Assembly: GCA_964540815.1 (NCBI GenBank)
Contig: CAZIOH010000160.1
Coordinates: 1 to 7,601, forward strand
Direction of reading: 5' to 3'
From: CAZIOH01 sp964540815
GTDB taxonomy: Bacteria > Myxococcota_A > Polyangia > Fen-1088
Length of the DNA stretch: 7,601 nt
Part shown: in pieces, positions 5,842 through 7,601 of the stretch
Position numbering within the stretch: position 1 is the stretch's first letter
Layout of the letters: each line of letters begins with the position of its first letter
Position numbers and translations under genes: made by a program
Notes under the pieces: generated by a model
Told to the model about the DNA's origin: nothing
Seen by the model: the letters and a program-made list of their open reading frames with translations, nothing else
The model's database searches: none

Positions 5842-7068
5842 TCAGTTGGCGGGCGTGATGACCCACTGCTGGTTGACGGCGCCGGTCCAAGCCCACTGCT
5901 GAACCGCGACCCCATCCGTCGGCGTCCCCGAGGGAACGGCGATCGACCCGTTGCCGTTGCTGCCCGGGCTGAACTTGTAGTAGCCGTCGCCGGTCGGGGT
6001 GAAGTTCCACATCTGATTCGACCCGGCGTGATAGTCGTACTGGATAAGCGCCGCTCCATTGCCGGTCCAGCCGCCGCTGATGTCGAGCGCCCGCCCGCTG
6101 TTCACGTTGATGAACTTGTAGTTGCGCGGGCTGACCTGGGTGATCATCCACTTCTGATTGTCAGTGGCCTTGTAGCCGTACTGAACTACCGTGGCGCCAT
6201 TGGCGGTGCTGGCGCCCTGGACGTCCAAGCACTTGCCGCCGTTGCGGCTACAGACCGTGTACTCGGTCGAGGGGTCGAAGTTGCGCCACACGGTGATGAC
6301 GTGCGTGTAGTTGCCACAGCTCTTGTATCCGTCGCCATTGGACGAGCCGTCGGCAGCGGCACAGTAATCCTTGCAATACGACGTGCTGGACGGATTCTTG
6401 TAGGGGGCGTTGGTCTGGCCGACGCCCAGGCGACCCGGCACCAGTCCTTGATCCCAGTCCTTGCCATTGCAGTAGAACGCCTGAGGCGGGCTGAGGAAGA
6501 TGTTTCCGAAGAACGAGCCTTCCTGGTAGGGGTAGTTCGCGTCCTGGCCCCAGCCGAGAGCCGGGTCGGCGCTGTCGAGCCAGAGCGCAATGTGCTGTCC
6601 AGAGGTGTTGACGTGCGAAAGAACGCAGCCACTCACCGCCTCCTGGCAATCCTTGCCGCATGATCCGGTCTCCCACCCCGGCGCGAGGCCGAGTTCTCCG
6701 GGGAAGCTGTAGGTCGTCCCGTGGACGAACTTCGAGATGGAACGGCCGGCCGGGAGGGCACAACGAACGATGTACGAGACGGTGGTCCGTCCTGCGTCGC
6801 TGCTCATGAGCGAGCCCGACGGGCTCAGGCCATTGATCGACGAGAGGCCATTGATGGAGGACAGGCCGTTGATGGACGTGAGCCCGTTGACCGAGCTGAG
6901 ACCGTTAATCGATGTCAGCCCGTTTCGGGCGGCTTTGCCTGCGGCTTCACTTTCGTGGACGCCGCCGCTCGCGGCCGCGTCTCCCGGCTGTGGGGTCACA
7001 CACGACATCGTTGCAAAGGGTGCGGAAAGTGCGGTGAAGAACAGAATGGACCTGGATGAGCAGCGCAT
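5842..7068 (-). CDS. Hexapeptide-repeat lipoprotein with C-terminal ricin-type lectin domain
   Basis: This encodes a 408-residue exported protein, probably a surface or periplasmic glycan-binding lipoprotein. Residues 1-23 form a signal peptide ending in a lipobox-like T-M-S-C (Cys23). After a small-residue linker, residues 49-82 are tandem six-residue repeats of N-G-L-S/T-S-I/V (five full units and a partial one). Residues 95-265 form a Cys-rich domain (Cys103, 137, 141, 148, 200, 232, 236, 251) with SYIVRCALPAGRS and LGLAPGW. I associate this domain with uncharacterised myxobacterial proteins. Residues 266-408 are a ricin B/CBM13-type beta-trefoil with three repeats, each closing in a QxW motif (QKW 305-307, QMW 352-354, QQW 400-402), preceded by KCLDVQG and RALDISGG. 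Ten cysteines after Cys23 suggest disulphides and export. The ATG at 7066-7068 has GAGGAG at 7075-7080; the frame stays open to 7245, but that part lacks protein features. The bound sugar and any catalytic activity are unknown. Confidence 0.88.
   Translation of the reverse strand: MRCSSRSILFFTALSAPFATMSCVTPQPGDAAASGGVHESEAAGKAARNGLTSINGLSSVNGLTSINGLSSINGLSSINGLSPSGSLMSSDAGRTTVSYIVRCALPAGRSISKFVHGTTYSFPGELGLAPGWETGSCGKDCQEAVSGCVLSHVNTSGQHIALWLDSADPALGWGQDANYPYQEGSFFGNIFLSPPQAFYCNGKDWDQGLVPGRLGVGQTNAPYKNPSSTSYCKDYCAAADGSSNGDGYKSCGNYTHVITVWRNFDPSTEYTVCSRNGGKCLDVQGASTANGATVVQYGYKATDNQKWMITQVSPRNYKFINVNSGRALDISGGWTGNGAALIQYDYHAGSNQMWNFTPTGDGYYKFSPGSNGNGSIAVPSGTPTDGVAVQQWAWTGAVNQQWVITPAN
6823..6924 (-). 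repeat. 18-base tandem repeats coding for NGL(S/T)S(I/V)
   Basis: Five complete 18-base units and a partial sixth, in frame within the lipoprotein gene, each starting with an Asn-Gly-Leu codon trio. Codons vary between units, so the array is old or under protein-level selection. It probably forms a spacer or stacked repeat between the lipid anchor and the Cys-rich domain. Length changes by whole units would keep the frame. Confidence 0.85.
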
Positions 7069-7094
7069 GGGGATCTCCTCGGACGAGACCCCAG

Positions 7095-7110
7095 TGCAGT
7101 ATGTGTTCCA
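7095..7110 (-). promoter_or_regulatory. Possible sigma-54 promoter for the lectin lipoprotein gene
   Basis: On the minus strand, TGGAACACATACTGCA matches 9 of the 12 defined positions of the sigma-54 consensus, with the invariant GG and GC at correct spacing. Transcription would start near 7084, leaving a short leader just ahead of GAGGAG at 7075-7080. The overlapping CATACT could instead be a sigma-70 -10 element, but no good -35 was found. The surroundings (7090-7150) are AT-rich, as expected of a promoter. Confidence 0.35.
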
Positions 7111-7130
7111 ACAATTAGTGTAATCAGACT

Positions 7131-7140
7131 TACGTACGTA
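7131..7140. promoter_or_regulatory. Palindrome TACGTACGTA upstream of the lectin gene
   Basis: A perfect 10-base palindrome about 50 bases upstream of the predicted start site of the lectin gene. A second small inverted pair, ATTA-GTG-TAAT, lies at 7114-7124. Both could be regulator-binding sites; no regulator is identifiable here. Confidence 0.25.
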
Positions 7141-7232
7141 CTGGACCTTATTGCCCTCCGGTCCCAGCCGGGTGTTGCGCCCGGGATGACAAACGTTGCC
7201 TTTTTCGCAACGATCGCGCGCGCACCTGCAAC

Positions 7233-7275
7233 GTAACCCGTCCACGAGCGACGTAGCCGGGGGGGCTTGCGGGCG
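7233..7275. other. Possible end of the IS66 element and G-rich stretch
   Basis: GTAACCCGTCC begins at 7233. IS66-family elements commonly begin with GTAA-type terminal repeats, and this is the right side for the end next to the transposase C-terminus. The stretch from 7259 on the + strand contains several runs of three or more G at short spacing. The other element end lies outside the window, so neither the boundary nor a target duplication can be confirmed. Confidence 0.25.
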
Positions 7276-7601
7276 TTACGGGGGCGTGGCAGGGGCGGCG
7301 GCTTGGAGGCCGAGGAGCGGACTACGGAGGGCGCCGTCCGTCAGAAGAAGATTTGGGTGGGCAAGCGCGAGGCGGTCGGGCAAGGGATCGCGCAGGTTGG
7401 CCTGCGGCCACCGGTTGATGATGAGCTTGGTCGCCAGATGGAGGTACGCGCGAGGGTTCACGCCGTAGGACACGCAGGTGGCAACGATGGTCAAGATGGC
7501 CGCCGTCCGCTCTCCACCGAGGTCCTCCCAGGTGAACAGCCAGTTGCGCCTCCCGAGCACCAGCTTCCTGAGCTCGCGTTCGACGCGATTGTTGGTCAGC
7601 T
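7276..7601 (-). CDS. IS66-family transposase, C-terminal part (runs off the window)
   Basis: The frame is open through the window edge and ends at a TAA at 7276-7278. At the edge it reads LTNNRVERELRKLVLGRRNW, the conserved segment of IS66 transposases that carries the last catalytic Glu (VERxLR). This is followed by LFTWEDLGGERTAAILTIVA and VNPRAYLHLATKLI, also typical, and ending in LPDRLA. The last 30 residues, rich in Ala/Pro/Leu, are a variable tail. About 108 residues are visible of a protein normally near 450-550. A GTG at 7560 would be a false start, because family homology continues upstream of it. Whether the rest is intact cannot be seen here. IS66 elements usually also carry small tnpA and tnpB genes, which would lie beyond the window. 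Confidence 0.88.
   Translation of the reverse strand, partial: LTNNRVERELRKLVLGRRNWLFTWEDLGGERTAAILTIVATCVSYGVNPRAYLHLATKLIINRWPQANLRDPLPDRLALAHPNLLLTDGALRSPLLGLQAAAPATPP

Noticed and set aside
5407..6663. A 418-codon + strand frame spanning the N run
   Set aside because: It joins an IS3 fragment to sequence antisense to the lectin gene across 100 unknown bases, so it is an artefact of the gap and of codon composition.
7069..7245. N-terminal extension of the lectin lipoprotein frame up to 7245
   Set aside because: It contains the AT-rich promoter-like region and no signal peptide. The ATG at 7068 has GAGGAG six bases upstream and is followed by a lipoprotein signal.
1..7601. CRISPR array, rRNA or other RNA gene
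   Set aside because: There is no regularly spaced direct repeat of suitable length outside the in-frame lipoprotein repeats, and no rRNA-like or tRNA-like conserved sequence was seen on either strand.

Overview
The window is GC-rich DNA that looks like a member of the Myxococcota (myxobacteria) or a relative. The indications are two secreted lipoproteins with divergent architectures, hexapeptide Asn-Gly-Leu-Ser-Ser-Ile repeats of a kind I associate with myxobacterial surface proteins, very close sigma-54 promoter matches, and several insertion-sequence remnants. The taxonomic call is an inference, not a measurement.

Layout. Bases 1-600 hold no gene I can name: an AT-rich, palindrome-rich patch (about 80-200) is followed by what looks like broken coding sequence. 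A near-consensus sigma-54 promoter (901-916) then precedes a di-haem cytochrome c peroxidase-like lipoprotein gene (1004-2437, +), which is closed by a strong hairpin (2453-2500). Bases 2501-2855 are non-coding as far as I can see. Next comes the C-terminal end of an IS3-family transposase with its element end (2856-3120, -). Bases 3121-4725 are mostly decayed sequence: an unrecognised broken ORF (3682-4236, -) and a broken membrane-protein gene resembling the N-terminal part of apolipoprotein N-acyltransferase (about 4205-4725, -). A well-preserved BLUF blue-light receptor gene follows (4878-5543, -; the true start may be 5318). A second, diverged remnant of the same IS3-type transposase lies at 5599-5672 in the opposite orientation and runs straight into a 100-base run of N (5673-5772), a scaffold gap probably caused by that repeat. 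Beyond the gap is a lipoprotein gene with hexapeptide repeats, a Cys-rich domain and a C-terminal ricin-type beta-trefoil lectin domain (5842-7068, -). The window ends in the C-terminal part of an IS66-family transposase (7276-7601, -).

How the parts fit. The cytochrome and lectin lipoproteins are free-standing single-gene units with their own promoters and hairpins. They are probably exported and lipid-anchored, one for periplasmic redox or peroxide chemistry and one for glycan binding. The segment between the two inverted IS3 remnants is an accessory island of decayed genes in which BLUF is the only gene that still looks functional. I see no complete new multi-gene system. The most notable items are the strong sigma-54 promoter with its upstream repeats, the lectin lipoprotein architecture, and the inverted IS remnants bracketing the BLUF island.
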